Shown: positions 1-22,420, numbered from the stretch's first letter. The stretch is 64,000 nucleotides of DNA from Flaccisagitta enflata (GCA_965153355.1 OZ231126.1:13764001-13828000); one strand, 5' to 3'. Notes: generated from the sequence alone by a model not told the origin. Translations and numbers: made by a program.

Positions 1-804
1 CCAATCTGGCAACTGTAGGTCCAACTGTTTTGAAGTAAGTGCAATTTAAAAAAAAAAACTTCTATGAAACAAAAATCATTGACAGTAAATATTCATTTTA
101 CTTCAAATCCATGTTGTGGTCAGAGCAGTAAAATTTTTACATAAAATATCGGAGCTCAAGAGCTCTATGAATTTTTCTTCAAAATTGTTTTCTCATTTTT
201 AGAATCATAATGGCATCGTTTTCTTATACTTCATTTGATGTGAAACGCCCTGTAGATAAATGAGCTAAGCATCTTTTTAGTCGCACAACACTCTTCTTTC
301 TTCTTTCTTTCTTATTTGGGCAGCAGTCCAAAACGGCCGATGTCCTGTAGAACACAGGGGTGAACCGTCATGTATGTCCAGTCATCCCCCCTAGGACTTA
401 AGACCCAAATATCAGCCTCAAGGCCTAAATCCCAGCCTAGAGGCCCAAATCCTAGCCTGTTGTGTGTTGGGCCAATTCCCAGCCTAATGGCCCAAATCTC
501 AGCCTGATGACCAAAATCGCAGTCTGGAGACCCAAATCTGAGCTTTGAGGCCCTCTTAGCCATTAGGCTCAAATCCCAGCCTTTGAGCCCAAATCCTAGC
601 CTGTAGGATAAAAATCCTGTGTCCAGGCTCAAGCCACAGCTTAGTGATCCAAAACCCCCCAAAATAATTCAAATCCTAAACCAGTCCTCACAAGCCTAAA
701 ATCAGTCAACCCTCCTGAAATCAGTCACAAACAGACAGACGTAACAGTTCACCCCTATATTCTACAGGACATTGTCTCTTTTGGGCCGCTGCCCTGCTCC
801 CGCC

Positions 805-1269
<465 letters not shown>

Positions 1270-1362
1270 GTACTCTGTATCTCTCTGTATCTCTCTCACC
1301 CTCCCACCGACGTTTTTATTACTTTATTACTTACGCGTTTACAGTTCAGGTTATTTCCCTCT

Positions 1363-1867
1363 AAGTTAGCTCATATGGGTTGTGTTTTAAAGACATTCCC
1401 TCTAATTCTAAAAATACTCATTTTTGCCACAAAGATGCTAACGTCTGTCCTATGAAAGGTTAACAACTATCATTCAAACAGTGTATCAAGTGTTTTTTCC
1501 TACCTGTGATTTAATAAAAATCAATTCACTGAAAAGGCAATTAGCTGGTCAGGGGGGACACGTTCAACAACTAGAAATTGTAAAAGTACCAAAAAACAAA
1601 AAGAATTGCAAATAGAAAAACTTTCACGAACAAAAGAAAATTTTTAGTTTACGCATTTTCTTTAAAATCTTTATTTCAAAATGTTTTTTCAATTCGGTAT
1701 TTTAAGTAAATCAATTTTGAGGACAGAGAAATATTTTTTTACATACTTAGATATGCTCAAAAACTCTTCTGAGGCTCTACAAATGGTATTTGGAAAAATC
1801 GCAGTTCTGTAGCTCCTTAAGTTCCGAATGTAACTATTTTTGGACAGACGTTGTGATTTTAGAATCA
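1363..1867. other. AT-rich stretch, nothing recognised
   Basis: No coding signature, array or inverted repeat was recognised here. Confidence 0.5.
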
Positions 1868-2440
1868 ACAGGTCGCCCAAGGGCAATATGTGGTCAGCGA
1901 TATCCATTGCCCGGCATTGCATGATTGTGAATTGGAGTGACAGAAAGCAGGGCAGCGCCCCAAAAGGAACAAAGTCTTGTAGAACACAGGAGTTCTTTCG
2001 TTTGTCCGTCCATCTGTCCATACCGAGGTCTGAGAGAACAGTTTTGAGGCCTGAAAGCAGATTCGCGGTCTGAGGGCTGAATTGATGGGGGAGAAGTCAG
2101 ATTTGAAGTCTGAGAGGGCAGATATGAAGCCTGAATCGGCTGTCCTGGGGAGTCCCCAGTGGAGACTAGGGCTGAGAAGACAGATTTCATGCTTGAGAGG
2201 GTAGATTTCAGCCCTGAGAGATCGGATTTTAGACCATAGTAAAGGGCTTTTAGGCCACAGAAGGCAGATTTCAGGCCAGAGAGGGTCGATATTAAGCTAG
2301 AGAGGGCAGATTTTGAGCCTAAGAGGGCAATTTTCAGACCTGAAAGGGCAGATTTCAGCTTTTAGGGGTCTGATATTGGGGGAAGAACGAACGGTCAAAC
2401 TGTGTTCTACAAGACTTTGTCCCCTTTGGGGCCGCAGCCC
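1868..2440. repeat. Inverted-end minisatellite cassette (copy 2)
   Basis: The flanking module at 1868-1949 (GTCGCCCAAGGGCAATATG, then GTCAGCGATA) precedes the left end GGGCAGCGCCCC at 1950. The right end GGGGCCGCAGCCC finishes at 2440. Inside are about fifteen degenerate units around GAGAGGGCAGATTTCAGGCC. Confidence 0.8.
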
Positions 2441-2710
2441 AAAAATTGGTATTCGCGCCACAAAGAAGAAATGTGTGAGAATATGAAAATGGAGTATCAG
2501 GGTGCTCCTCTGTAAAAAAAATTGTAACCATAATTGGTACAGATAGTAATGTTTTTATTCGTATGTGCCTTGTTTTCATAAAGAAGCTTAGTACAAAATA
2601 GTTTTCTTTTCAGATTCTGTGCCAGAATTTACCATAAAACTAGTAATTTGCACAAGATATATTATTAATATTATTAATCATTTTAACGCTTTATCAATGA
2701 ATCGGGTTGT

Positions 2711-2789
2711 TAGATGCGTCATCGCATCTCTTTGATAAGGTCTGTCCGTCCGTCCGTCCGTCCGTCCGTCCGTCCGTCCGTCCGTCCGT
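2711..2789 (+). repeat. Hairpin-TCCG element, AGATGCG subfamily, truncated
   Basis: It starts with the perfect stem-loop AGATGCGTCATCGCATCT (2712-2729), then a short linker and about eleven TCCG units. The 3' half of the element is not present. The remainder of 2790-3295 shows no recognisable feature. Confidence 0.7.
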
Positions 2790-3295
2790 TCTTGGTTAAG
2801 CATCATGTGCAAATTATCTTGTGGCTCGTTGATGGCTACCCTATCACATGCTCGTAGGCAAGGACAATGAAGAAGATCACTATGTTACTTTCTAAAAAGT
2901 ACAAATGTTCCCACCTAAAATTAAGCACCATATATGGAAGAATGCTGCTCTCAAACAATCAAAGCCACAACAACCACGTTGGTCCCATTTCAAAAAGTTA
3001 TTGAAACTCTTTCAAATGCGACCAATCTAAGGCCGGTAGCTCAATTTATTTACGAATAGCAATCTACCACAGATGATGCCTTTTTTCAGGTGTGAACATT
3101 TGTATTTCTTAAATGGAGTTTGGGAGGGGGCAGTGAGGCTTAGCATGACAGATCAAGTCAGTCCCAGCGCTGCAATCTGAGGTAGTCTCTACTATCATGT
3201 CCGAAAAAATGTTCAAGTTGTCAAAATTTTGGGAGAGGCCTGCTTCTGAAAAAGTTGAGCTATGGACCCCAGATAAGTCCCATTTCAAAACATAT

Positions 3296-3710
3296 GTGGT
3301 CAGCGATACCCATTGCCCTACTTAGCATGGATGTGAATTGGAAGAAGAGGAAGCAAGACAGCGTCCCTGAAGAGGACTAAGTCCTGTAAAACACAGGGGA
3401 CTTTTGTTCATTTGATCGTCTGTCCATTCTTCCATCCTCCCAGGCCCTCTCAGGCCTGGAATCTGCCCTCTCAGGCGTGAAATCTACCCTCTTGTGCCTT
3501 TAATCTGAGAGGGCAGGTTTAAGGCCTGAGAGGGCAGACTCAAAGTCTGAGAGAGCAGATTTCAGGCCTGCGAGGGCAGATTCCAGGCCTGAGAGGGCAG
3601 ATTTCAGGCCTGAGAGAGCCTGGGGGACAAATGAATGAACAAACAAACAAACAAACAAACAAAAGTCTCCTGTGTTCTACAGGACTTCGTCTCCTTCGGG
3701 GCCAATGCCC
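3296..3710. repeat. Inverted-end minisatellite cassette (copy 3)
   Basis: The flanking module (3296-3354) leads into the left end at about 3355. The right end (TTCTACAGGACTTCG, then GGGGCCAATGCCC) stops at 3710. The internal array reads CTCTCAGGCCTGAAATCTGC up to about 3505, then switches to its reverse complement GAGAGGGCAGATTTCAGGCC, so the whole unit can fold back. Confidence 0.8.
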
Positions 3711-4113
3711 AAAAAGTTGAGACAGTTTTAAGGAATGAGCTTATTTGAGGGTCTGTAGCTTCATTCATTCAGTAGCAGCACTTTATCATAGCTATTTGCT
3801 GCGGAAGATGGTTTCCACCATGATAGGCAATAAGGTAGCTTCACTTAAACACAAAATTTTGCCCAGCATCTTGGCATGCGCTCAATCGGAGATCAACTGA
3901 CTGATCAACTATATTTCTTGTATCTCTAGTTGTTCCTCCTTTCCTCCATCCCATGAAAGAGTGAGTGAATCACCTTGAGCTATTTTTAGCAATTGACTCA
4001 CATGTGGACATTGACTGCCGGCCCGGTTCTTAAAGTAAATAACCTTATAATATTTTTAGAAATTGACTCGGAGCTGGCATCGTCAACAATTTTCATGAGG
4101 TTAAAGAGAGGGG

Positions 4114-4121
4114 TATAAAAG
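4114..4121 (+). promoter_or_regulatory. Putative TATA box of the asparaginase gene
   Basis: TATAAAAG lies 30-40 bp upstream of a plausible start region (about 4145-4155, around GTTCATTCTG). A strong 5' splice site, CAG|GTAAGC, follows at 4271/4272. This fits a short untranslated first exon spliced to the exon that carries the first coding bases. It is inferred from motif spacing only. Confidence 0.5.
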
Positions 4122-4144
4122 GAGGTGATCCGTAGCAAAGAGAT

Positions 4145-4271
4145 GTTTGTTCATTCTGTTACTCTACAAACGTGTTAACTTTGCATGTTACAAAACAAAA
4201 TAAAAAACCATTCAAATTCAATTTCTTTTGGAAAATTCTATAATTTTTCTGTATTCGTTTCTCTCCATCAG
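4145..4271 (+). other. Putative non-coding first exon of the asparaginase gene
   Basis: The segment runs from the likely transcription start downstream of the TATA box to the donor CAG|GTAAGC. The matching acceptor would be at 6551-6552, where a pyrimidine-rich tract ends in CTATCTCAG, 80 bp before the first in-frame ATG. I see no long open frame in it. Confidence 0.45.
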
Positions 4272-4521
4272 GTAAGCTACAAATATATGATTCGCATGTC
4301 TTTGTTTTAGGGTTGTTTTTTTTTTCATTGTATCAATAAATGATTTGAAGTGGACCAGACAAGACGAAATTGAGCAAAAGTATATTGACAAGCATTTACA
4401 ATAATTCCGTTAAAACAAGTTCATGAGGACAGCGTCAATTTCGCGTTCGCCAGAACGTTTCAAGCAACAAGGATAACAAAATTTTGGAAAAAAAAAACAT
4501 AAATGAAGAAAGGGATGGATA

Positions 4522-4692
4522 GACGGCTACCCCAGTCGGGTAGGCAGGAGCTGTATCAAACGTCACTAGCGCATCACTCACCTTAGTCCAAATACTGCGA
4601 AAATGAAAAAAGTTAAATGGGATGGACGGACAGATCGATCAACCAATGGACAGACGAAGCGGAGTGAAGAGTCGCGTAGCACGTGACTAAAT
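4522..4692 (-). repeat. Hairpin-TCCG element, AGTCGCG subfamily, diverged
   Basis: Read on the minus strand it starts AGTCACGTGCTACGCGACT (near 4690) and passes through a GGTC/CGTC tract. It ends close to GCCTACCCGACTGGGGTAGCC. It ends 20 bp before the mariner-type MITE at 4713. Confidence 0.65.
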
Positions 4693-4712
4693 AGCCTTTC
4701 GCACTTGGAATA

Positions 4713-5195
4713 CAGTAGATGTTGTCTATACTTGGAAATACAGGGGCCCTCATATCCTAAAACCATTTATGCAAATAAAAGATACTGTGTGAGTATAATG
4801 CTTATGTCCTATAGGGTTGACAATGGGGCATGGCAACTCTGTGGATAGAAAATCAAATTCACTATGCTTAAACAGCAGATGGAATTGGTCTAGTACTTAA
4901 CTTGCTTAACTTCAAATTTATCATGATCAGCTTATCTAAATGATCCTGGTTTGAATTCCTTTCTGGTTTTGCAAATCAAGCAAATTGATGCAGCTGAAAT
5001 TCTGTCAAAATAGTGTTTGATCATATAGTTTTATACTAAAATTTTTTTCTTTAGGTAAGTCGTAGGGCTATGCCATACCCTAATGTCAACCCCTTAGGGT
5101 CTATGCATTACACCAGCAAAATATCAGTGCCCTCATTAAACTAATAGTCAGGTTATGAGCTCCCCCGTTTTTCCCAGTCTAGACGACATCTACTG
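4713..5195. mobile_element. TA-flanked MITE, CAGTAGATGT family (copy 1)
   Basis: The termini CAGTAGATGTTGTCTATACT and, inverted, AGTCTAGACGACATCTACTG are flanked by TA on both sides, as for Tc1/mariner insertions. A second copy of about the same length lies at 25966-26457. There is no transposase frame. Confidence 0.85.
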
Positions 5196-5202
5196 TATAT
5201 AT

Positions 5203-5386
5203 ATACAGTGGAACCCCGCAATAACAGCCCCGCTTTTAAAGGTTCCCCATCAATAAAGGTCAACATTTTGAGGTCCCAAATGGTAGTTTTTAATGTGATT
5301 TCATCTCTCTTTAAAGGTTGTCCTGAGATAACGGTAAAAAATCATCAGTCCCAATGGGACCGATGAGGCGGGGTCCTACTGTATGT
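5203..5386. mobile_element. Small MITE with CAGTGGAACCCCGC ends
   Basis: The left end CAGTGGAACCCCGCAATAAC and right end GCGGGGTCCTACTG are inverted and flanked by TA. A related element with CAGTTGAACCCCGCTCTAAC ends is at 11452-11627. Ends of this kind occur in pogo/Tc1-type MITEs; that assignment is inference. Confidence 0.75.
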
Positions 5387-5715
5387 ATGCATTATGCAAG
5401 ATGATTCTTTTGACCTTCAAAATATAAAAAAGACGAAAAGAGAACTTTGTGACGGAGCGACAGACAGACCGACGGCCAGAGTGACGTTTAAAGTCGTTAA
5501 GCACGCAACTTTAAGAATTCTCATGAAAATCTGTAAGAAACGCCACCAAACGAAACCACAACTGCAACTGCATTTTCTGACTCAAATCGTTTGAAAATGG
5601 AAAGAAAATCAGAATTGATATTCCAATTGAAAAATGGCAGAACCTTTTCCTCTAGTTTTTGATAATTTTTGCTCCTTTTTTTCCATTTTTCCAATAGCCT
5701 AAATCCAGTTGAAGA

Positions 5716-5800
5716 TGTTTTTAGTCGCGTGCTACGTGACCCCACCTCGCTATGTCGGTCCGTCGGTCGGTTGGTCGGTCGGTCGGTCGGTACAATAACT
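5716..5800 (+). repeat. Hairpin-TCCG element, 5' fragment
   Basis: TTTTAGTCGCGTGCTACGTG is followed by CTATGTCGGTCCGTCGGTCG. It stops after the array, and the usual 3' module is missing. Confidence 0.7.
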
Positions 5801-5929
5801 ACGCCGTGCAACATGACCAATTGTGGTTGCAAAAGGGAGCAAATGAAAGTTCATGGGAACACATACACTTCAAACTAAACATTTGTCTAAAAACGATTAG
5901 AAAACCAATAATCAGGGGGTCGTTGAAAA

Positions 5930-6262
5930 GGCTTGATTCAATTGGAGCATCTGAAAAAAAGAATTACCTCCAAGCAATTTTCATGTACCATCTGTATAAT
6001 TGGAGGCCCATCTACTTGCAAAATTAATTTGGACTTGATCTGGTCGGGACGTCGTCAATGCTGTAGTTGTATTGAATATCTTTGCAGAAATTTCTCTCAC
6101 AATTACAGCAATCAATTCTATACAACTACAGCATTGATAATGTTCTGACTAGATGAAGTCTAAATTGATTTTGCAAGCAGAAAGACCTCTAATTCTGCAA
6201 ATGGAACACGAAAATTGCATGGAGACGAACTTTTTTTCTAAAGCCCAAGATGAGCTCAGCCT
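5930..6262. mobile_element. Imperfect foldback element
   Basis: The two arms are roughly reverse complementary about a centre near 6090. For example CTTGCAAAATTAATTTGGAC near 6014 pairs with a stretch near 6160 (GTCTAAATTGATTTTGCAAG), and AATGCTGTAGTTGTAT pairs with ATACAACTACAGCATT. It lies in the putative first intron of the asparaginase gene. Confidence 0.65.
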
Positions 6263-6632
6263 ACAGTTGAAGCCTACCGAGTGCAGAAACAGAACTTGAG
6301 AGATCTATTTGAAATCTCTTTACAGTTAAGTAAACTAATTCTATTTTTGTCAATCACTCGTGGTCATAGGCACCTTGAGGGCTGTTGCACTAAAACTTTT
6401 ATGCGTTGTGAGAAGATTTGCAAATGAAAAACTGACAGAGGAACCTTTAGTGAATAGTGTGACTGATAGTTTCTAAGTTTCATGTTCAGGAGTCAGAACA
6501 TCATTGATCAATTTCCACTTCGATTGTTTTTCCTTGCTTTCCACTATCTCAGAAAAAAATTCAATCGGTAAAAACATCAACTGTGATCGTAGTCAACATC
6601 AACATCAATATCAATCGTAATTTTGTGTTGGA

Positions 6633-16218
<9,586 letters not shown>

Positions 16219-16530
16219 ACAACATCATTGGTCAGGTGCTGAATGGCTACAGGAAGCTTACCAATGATAATTGTATTTTGATGCACCTGTGTCTGAAAAA
16301 AAAAATCATATTATTATTCGAAATCATAATATGACTGAGTTTTAAAGCTTTTGCTAATTCTCATTGTTCATTCATTGATTAGCATCATACAAAAACTATT
16401 TGTATTGATTTTTTAAACATCATACTTCTACATAGCCTATACACCTAGTGATGATTCTTTTTTGTACAATAGCATCATACAATAATCACCAGTGAGCTTA
16501 CCAAGCCATTATACATAAGACTGATCATTG

Positions 16531-16536
16531 AATAAA
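16531..16536 (+). terminator. Poly(A) signal AATAAA of the asparaginase gene
   Basis: Canonical AATAAA about 310 bp after the stop codon, the first one that fits the 3' UTR. Confidence 0.7.
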
Positions 16537-16599
16537 GATTCAAAAAAAGAGCGAACGAGATTTTAGGACCATCCACCGTAATAAACACTTATAATTCAT

Positions 16600-16780
16600 T
16601 TTGTTTTCCAACTTATGTCGCGTCTCGACGATTCTCGTTTTGTATTTTCTAAGTTCTTTGTTTCTATGTTTATATGTTCTGCGTTTGTCGCGCTTTGTTA
16701 ACTTTTACTAGTTAATTAACCAGGTAAATCGATGAAAAAAATTTACCATGTCGTCAACTGTGATATGATTTACAAGTGGT
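16600..16780. other. Intergenic, nothing recognised
   Basis: Simple AT-rich sequence downstream of the asparaginase gene. The stretch 16935-17280, between two hairpin elements, likewise shows nothing supportable. Confidence 0.4.
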
Positions 16781-16781
16781 G

Positions 16782-16934
16782 TTTTAGTCGCATGCTAAAG
16801 GACTCATCACTCCGCTTCGTCGGTCTGTCCGTCGGTCAACCGTTTTCTTTTTTGGCGCTTACGCCCAAATGTCCAAGCCCTTGCCCCTGCCCACCTGCAC
16901 GCGACTGGGGTAACCGCGTACCGTTCTTGTTCTG
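16782..16934 (+). repeat. Hairpin-TCCG element, short copy
   Basis: It starts TTTTAGTCGCATGCTAAAGG, has a very short CGGTCTGTCCGTCGG array, and ends GCACGCGACTGGGGTAACCG. Confidence 0.75.
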
Positions 16935-17299
16935 AAAATGTCTCGCTTAATTAGATGGGAGAGTGTCAGGTCTCACCAAAGAGAATTTTCACGATCGCTT
17001 TCTATCGTTGTATCCAACATACTGGGAAGCCTGCATGGCTTCTTACTTGTGTTAATTTTATGTAATATCTCGTATTACAAGTTCAGCTCAATCGATTTAC
17101 GCTCTTTAAAATGCGCTGTTGCAATACTTCTGCCAACGAATAAACTAGAATCGATTTTAATTAGTATGTTTCTTTCTCGTTTGTATCCTTCCATGACACC
17201 ATGACTCGGCCTCCTTGCTGGCAACAACTTTTGCAATTGCTCACATGGTGGATTTGTAGTTATTTCTTCCATTGTTGTCTAGTTGACTCGACTTCATAA

Positions 17300-17566
17300 T
17301 CTACTTTCTCTGTCGGTCGGTCAGTTGTCCGTCCGTCTGTCTGTGCATCGGTCCATCGGTCTGTGTGTTGGTAACCCTTTGCTTTTAAGTCGCGTGCCCG
17401 AGACCCGCACTGTCCATTGGTCGGTCGGTCTGTCCGCGTTAGCTTTTTCGGCCTTACAAGGCGGTTTTTACGTTACTGCTCCTGCCCAAATGCTTGGGTT
17501 GGTCTTTTTTATCAGTGCCCCTACCCACCCGCACGTGACTTTGGTAGCCGTATATCCGGCTTAGTT
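17300..17566 (+). repeat. Two abutting hairpin-TCCG fragments
   Basis: A GGTC/CGTC array (17310-17375) precedes a second start, TTTAAGTCGCGTGCCCGAGA at about 17384. Its module has CTGCTCCTGCCCAAATGCTT and ends CGCACGTGACTTTGGTAGCC with TATCCGGC. Confidence 0.65.
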
Positions 17567-17656
17567 CAGTTTATGCTTCACTGCCCCTGCCGAAATATTT
17601 GGTTTGCCTATTTCATCTTTCTACAATAGGATGTGACCCTAGGTAGGTAGGGAGTA

Positions 17657-17805
17657 CTTTTTTTTTTTTTTTTTTTTTGAAAACGCAAAGTTACCTAAAA
17701 TAGTGATCTGCGCACTGCTGCACCCACTCAACTCCAAGCGACTAAAAGCTCCCCATTTGTCATATCCGGGTTTGTTTTTTTTTTTTTTTTTTGTTTTTTT
17801 TCAGA
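17657..17805. repeat. Oligo(T) tracts
   Basis: Two runs of about 20 T (17658-17678 and 17773-17800) flank a short fragment with CTCCAAGCGACTAAAAGC. Confidence 0.7.
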
Positions 17806-17939
17806 ACTCATCTAAGAGTTGTATTAGAATCCATGGTATCCAGAGTATGGATCACATGACCAATTGATACCATTCATTTGTTTATTCACAATTCATATGA
17901 ATGCCGAACTTGTTTCATGTCTAAGAGCACAATTTAGAT

Positions 17940-18210
17940 TAGCGACGGCTTTCATCAATTTCTGAGTTCTGAGTTGTTAGTTCATTCGTTTGTCAGTTCA
18001 TCTGACTGATGGGTTCCATTCCTTTCTTGTGAGTACAATTCATATGACAGAGGGGTTCCATTCGTTTCTGAGTTAATATGACTGACGGGTTCCATTACTT
18101 TCTTTGCCTACAATTCATATGACTGGGGGTTTCCGTTCGTTTGTCAGTTCATATGACAGAAAAGTTCCATTCGTTTGTCAGTTCATATGACAGACGGGTC
18201 CCAAGGTTTC
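17940..18210. repeat. Degenerate minisatellite, ATATGACTGACGGGTTCCAT units
   Basis: About seven copies of TTCATATGACxGxxGGGTTCC plus ATTCGTTTGTCAG, with spacing from about 33 to 50 bp. Confidence 0.75.
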
Positions 18211-18442
18211 CTTCCATTGGCGAGTCTGAAATTTCTCGGTGCTTCGTCTTTTGGCGGTTTTTTTCGCGGATCCCAAGGAGGCAAAATCGCGTTCATCATC
18301 TTCGCTGTCACAGGCCACTGATAAAAGAGAATTTGGATGGTGGGTCGAAAACATCCACCAATGAATTTAGGCAATTCTATATTAGTCGAAATATATGGTG
18401 TCTTTCTTGACTCGTTTGCACATGTATTACCCCGTAAACAAC

Positions 18443-19071
18443 TCATCGGGAAAAAAGTCGAAGACAGTCTTCGACTTTTTGACATATTCGAGAGAAACAG
18501 GGTTTTCATTTTCTTATTAAGAAGTTGGGAATCTCCACCGACCGATTGAGCCCTCTAATGAAATTGATAGGGTAAGTAAATTGGATAATTTTCTTTCATT
18601 TGGCGCCAAGCAGAATGCTCTACGACAAATATTTTTCGCGTTATGATTTTTTAAAGATTTATTTATGAAAATTGCGAATTGAATTGTTTTCAATTTTTCA
18701 TGATTTTGAGTAGGATCAAAAAAAGAGTGTATTTATGTTTGTTTGACCATGCAAATACAAGAAAAAATGTTTATGAGCATAGCTGCTCATCTGTGAGGGT
18801 GTTTTGGAGGATTCTAGCTCATTTAGCTCATTTAGCTCAGTTTCTTTTTTTTATTTCAAATGTGATGAATGTATAAATATTTTGATATTTGTTTAAGAAA
18901 GCAAATACAAAAAAGCATATCAGTGAGCATAACTGCTCATCTGTTAGGGTGTTTTTAAGCATTTTAGCTCACTTAGCTTATTTAGCTCAGTCTTTTTTTT
19001 CTGATTTTTAATGGGATAAATAAATGTTTTGATGGGAGCATGTAAATACAAGAAAGCATGTCAGTGAGTAT
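18443..19071 (+). mobile_element. Dispersed element S, copy 2, left part
   Basis: It is collinear with the S copies at 14372 and 39373, from ATCGGGAAAAAAGTCGAAGA to GCATGTCAGTGAGTAT. It stops at 19071, and the missing right part is found at 29544-29780. The gap is filled by the 10.5-kb segment starting at 19072. Confidence 0.8.
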
Positions 19072-19397
19072 TAGAGGGAGTAAAAGATGAGTTTTTTGGA
19101 AAAAAACCTCGTATAAGTGATAAATGTTTGCGGTTGTAATACTTTTGAAGGTAGAAACTTGCAAAAATTGATTAATCGCGCCGCTATCTACTTCGCTCCG
19201 GTCCCTAACTGGGCGACTGTCATAATCATGATTACATTTTTTCATCCATACGCTCTTACATTTAAACGGCTGTCAAATCTTAACGAAATGAGATATTGAC
19301 ATGCGGTTTTCACCACTAGATAGCTCTTGAGCCGAAGTTTTATCTGCTTATGGATTAGAAGTTGATTTTTGAGTTCTAAGTGGCCTAATTTTTGGGG

Positions 19398-20215
<818 letters not shown>

Positions 20216-20424
20216 ACTTTTTTTTTGGTTTTTGTGGTTTTTTGCCTTACTGCTCCTGCCCAAATGATCTGGTGACCTCAATTATGGCCCCTGCCCACCC
20301 GCACGCGACTGGGGTAGCCGTGTATCCGGCCTTGTTTTTGCACATTTCAAAACAACAAGCCCAACAGGCCAACAGTTGCGTGCTTCGCTTTACAGTAAAA
20401 CACACCACTGCTTGCATACATCCT

Positions 20425-20600
20425 CCTTTCCTTCCTTCATTCCTTCCTTCCTTCCTTCCTTCCTGCCTTCCTCTGTCCCTCCCTTCCTTCCTTCCATTCT
20501 TTCTTTCCTTCCTTCCATTCTTTCTTTCCTTCCTCCAATTCTTTCTTTCCTTCCTTCTTCCCTCCCTCCCTCCCTTCCTTTTGTCCTTCCTCCCCTCCAA
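20425..20600. repeat. (CCTT)n-rich pyrimidine tract
   Basis: Imperfect CCTT/TTCC repeats with CATT interruptions. Confidence 0.9.
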
Positions 20601-20702
20601 GGCCGTGCAATATGTATTGGTATTATATCAATACGATATCAATACAATATTGATACAATGCTGATATACCCCGCTCGAACAAGTTTCATGGGACCAGGCC
20701 CC

Positions 20703-20866
20703 TTTTTAGTTGCGGACACGCAACTCTATAAGAGGCTTTGTCCGTCCGTTGGTCGGTCGGTCGGTTGGTCGGTCCGTCACACTCGAGTTGAAAAATGAAA
20801 AAATGAGTATTTCCGCCCCTGCCCAACCGTCCGCAACTGGTGGCCGTGTATCCGGCCTTGTTCAGT
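20703..20866 (+). repeat. Hairpin-TCCG element, AGTTGCG subfamily
   Basis: The stem-loop AGTTGCGGACACGCAACT (20708-20725) is followed by CTATAAGAGGCTTTG, a CCGTTGGTCGG array and CACTCGAGTTGAAAAATG. The 3' end carries CGCAACT (20832-20838) and GTGTATCCGGCCTTGTT. Confidence 0.85.
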
Positions 20867-21023
20867 AAGAGGTGGAAATCCACTAGAGCCATCACGACTG
20901 TGCCATCGAAATTTCATTAATCACATTCAAAATGAGGAATGTAAATTTTTTTTCATAGATAAAAAGGCACTCTGTTGCATTAGTCCAGAGGAAAAAAATT
21001 ATTTTTGTTATTTTAAAGAAAAA

Positions 21024-21190
21024 CATTTTTAATCGCGGACACCGGACTCTACACCTTGCTGAGTTGGTTGGTAGGTCTGTCGGTCCTTCCGTCCATCCGT
21101 CCGTAGCATTTTTGAATTGCGAGCGATTTTTGCATTACTGCTCCTGCCCAACCGCTCGCAACTGGATTGCCGTGTATCCGGCCTTGTTTT
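21024..21190 (+). repeat. Hairpin-TCCG element, CGCGGAC type
   Basis: AATCGCGGACACCGGACTCT is followed by a short GGTC/CGTC array and TTTTTGAATTGCGAGC. It ends CGCAACTGGATTGCCGTG and TATCCGGCCTTGTTT. Confidence 0.75.
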
Positions 21191-21229
21191 TTTATAGAGA
21201 AATGAAAGATTCATTTTGCTACCTTTTTT

Positions 21230-21790
21230 GGGCAGCGGCCCCGAGGGGGACGAAGTCCTGTAGAACACAGGGGGACTTTTGTTCATCCGTTCGTCCGTCC
21301 GTCCGTTCGTTAGTCCCCCCCCCCTTCATCAGACCCCTCGGGCCTCAAATCCAGCCTTTCAGGCCTCGAATCCAGCCTCTCAGGCCTCAAATCCAGCCTC
21401 TCAGGCCTCAAATCCAGTCTCTCAGGCCTCAAATCCAGCCTCTCAGGCCTCAAATCTAGCCTCTCAGGCCTCAAATCTGACCTCTCAGGCCTCAAACCTG
21501 GCCTCTCATGCCTCAAATTAGGCCTCTCAGGCCTCAAACCAGCCATATCAACCTCCATTTATTGAGCCTCAGTCCTCTGGCCTTTCAAGCCTTAATCAGC
21601 TCTCTCAAGCCTCAAGTCAGCCCTTTCAAGCTTCCAATCGGCATTCTCAGACCTTATATCAGCCTTCTTAGAACTCAGTTTAGGCTCTTGAATGCCTTCA
21701 GTCAGCCCTCTATAGCATCTCATCAACTTCTTCAGGTAGGATGAACAAAAGTCCCCTGTGTTCTACAGGACTCCTCTTCAGCCGCTGCCC
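21230..21790. repeat. Inverted-end minisatellite cassette (copy 4)
   Basis: The left end GGGCAGCGGCCCCGAGG and CCTGTAGAACACAGGGGGAC mirror the right end GTCCCCTGTGTTCTACAGGA and GCCGCTGCCC. The internal array has about fourteen 21-bp units, CTCTCAGGCCTCAAATCCAGC, at first very regular (21345-21540) and then decaying. Confidence 0.85.
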
Positions 21791-21818
21791 TGCTTCCTCT
21801 CACCCACCACAATAAAGA

Positions 21819-22420
21819 CACTGTTGTTCACATATGTTTGAGACAAGATATTATTTTTTGCATTTTTGTAGAGTTTATGAGTACACAAACCAAGGACTAT
21901 CAAGTAGAAAATCTTTCCCAAGGCGCTTTTTGAAAAAAATGAAAAATTCAACATTTTTAGCTTCATTTTGCATAAACTATTTTTCAGGTTGGTTTGACCT
22001 ATCTTTTGACAGCATAATAATATTCCTGATGAAATTCCCTTTCATTTAATAGGTCGCACTATATAGTTTTCACATAAAATTAAATTCTCATTTTTAAAGT
22101 CACCGTTACAAAATTACAACGGTGGTTTAAAATATGAATTTTTCATTTCTTATGAAAACCATACAGTGTGACCTATCAAATGAATTGGAATTTTATCGGG
22201 ATTAACATTACGCTGTCAAAAAATAGGTCAAATCAACCTAAAAAATTTTCTCTGCAAAATTATGCTAAAAATCTTGAATTTTCTATTTTTTTCAAAAAGC
22301 GCCTCAGGAAAGATTTTCTACTTGATGGTTCTCGGTTTCTATACTCATGAACTCTGCACAAATGAAAAAAACCGCATGGTAATATCATTCTTGTCTCAAA
22401 CCTTATGTGAGACAGTAGTG
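21819..22420. mobile_element. Long foldback element, copy 1 (CCACCGTTGT core)
   Basis: Arms of about 290 bp pair around a centre CACCGTTACAAAATTACAACGGTGG near 22105. The outer ends CACTGTTGTTCACATATG and CATATAAGG-type sequence before GACAGTAGTG (22420) are inverted. It is inserted in the flanking module of the cassette ending at 21790. It shares the core TAGGTCACACTATATA with 26703-27294. Confidence 0.85.

Noticed and set aside
4500-4700. tRNA-like or small RNA gene because of recurring short hairpins
   Set aside because: The hairpins belong to the dispersed TCCG elements; no cloverleaf or A/B box pair was found.
18190-18330. Gly-rich plus-strand peptide (SFGGFFRGSQGG) suggestive of an exon
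   Set aside because: Short, no partner exons, and the 3' part is a repeat shared with 29840-30200.
21345-21540. CRISPR-like array of 21-bp repeats
   Set aside because: The units are contiguous with no unique spacers and lie in an animal genome. It is a minisatellite within a cassette, like 41290-41780.
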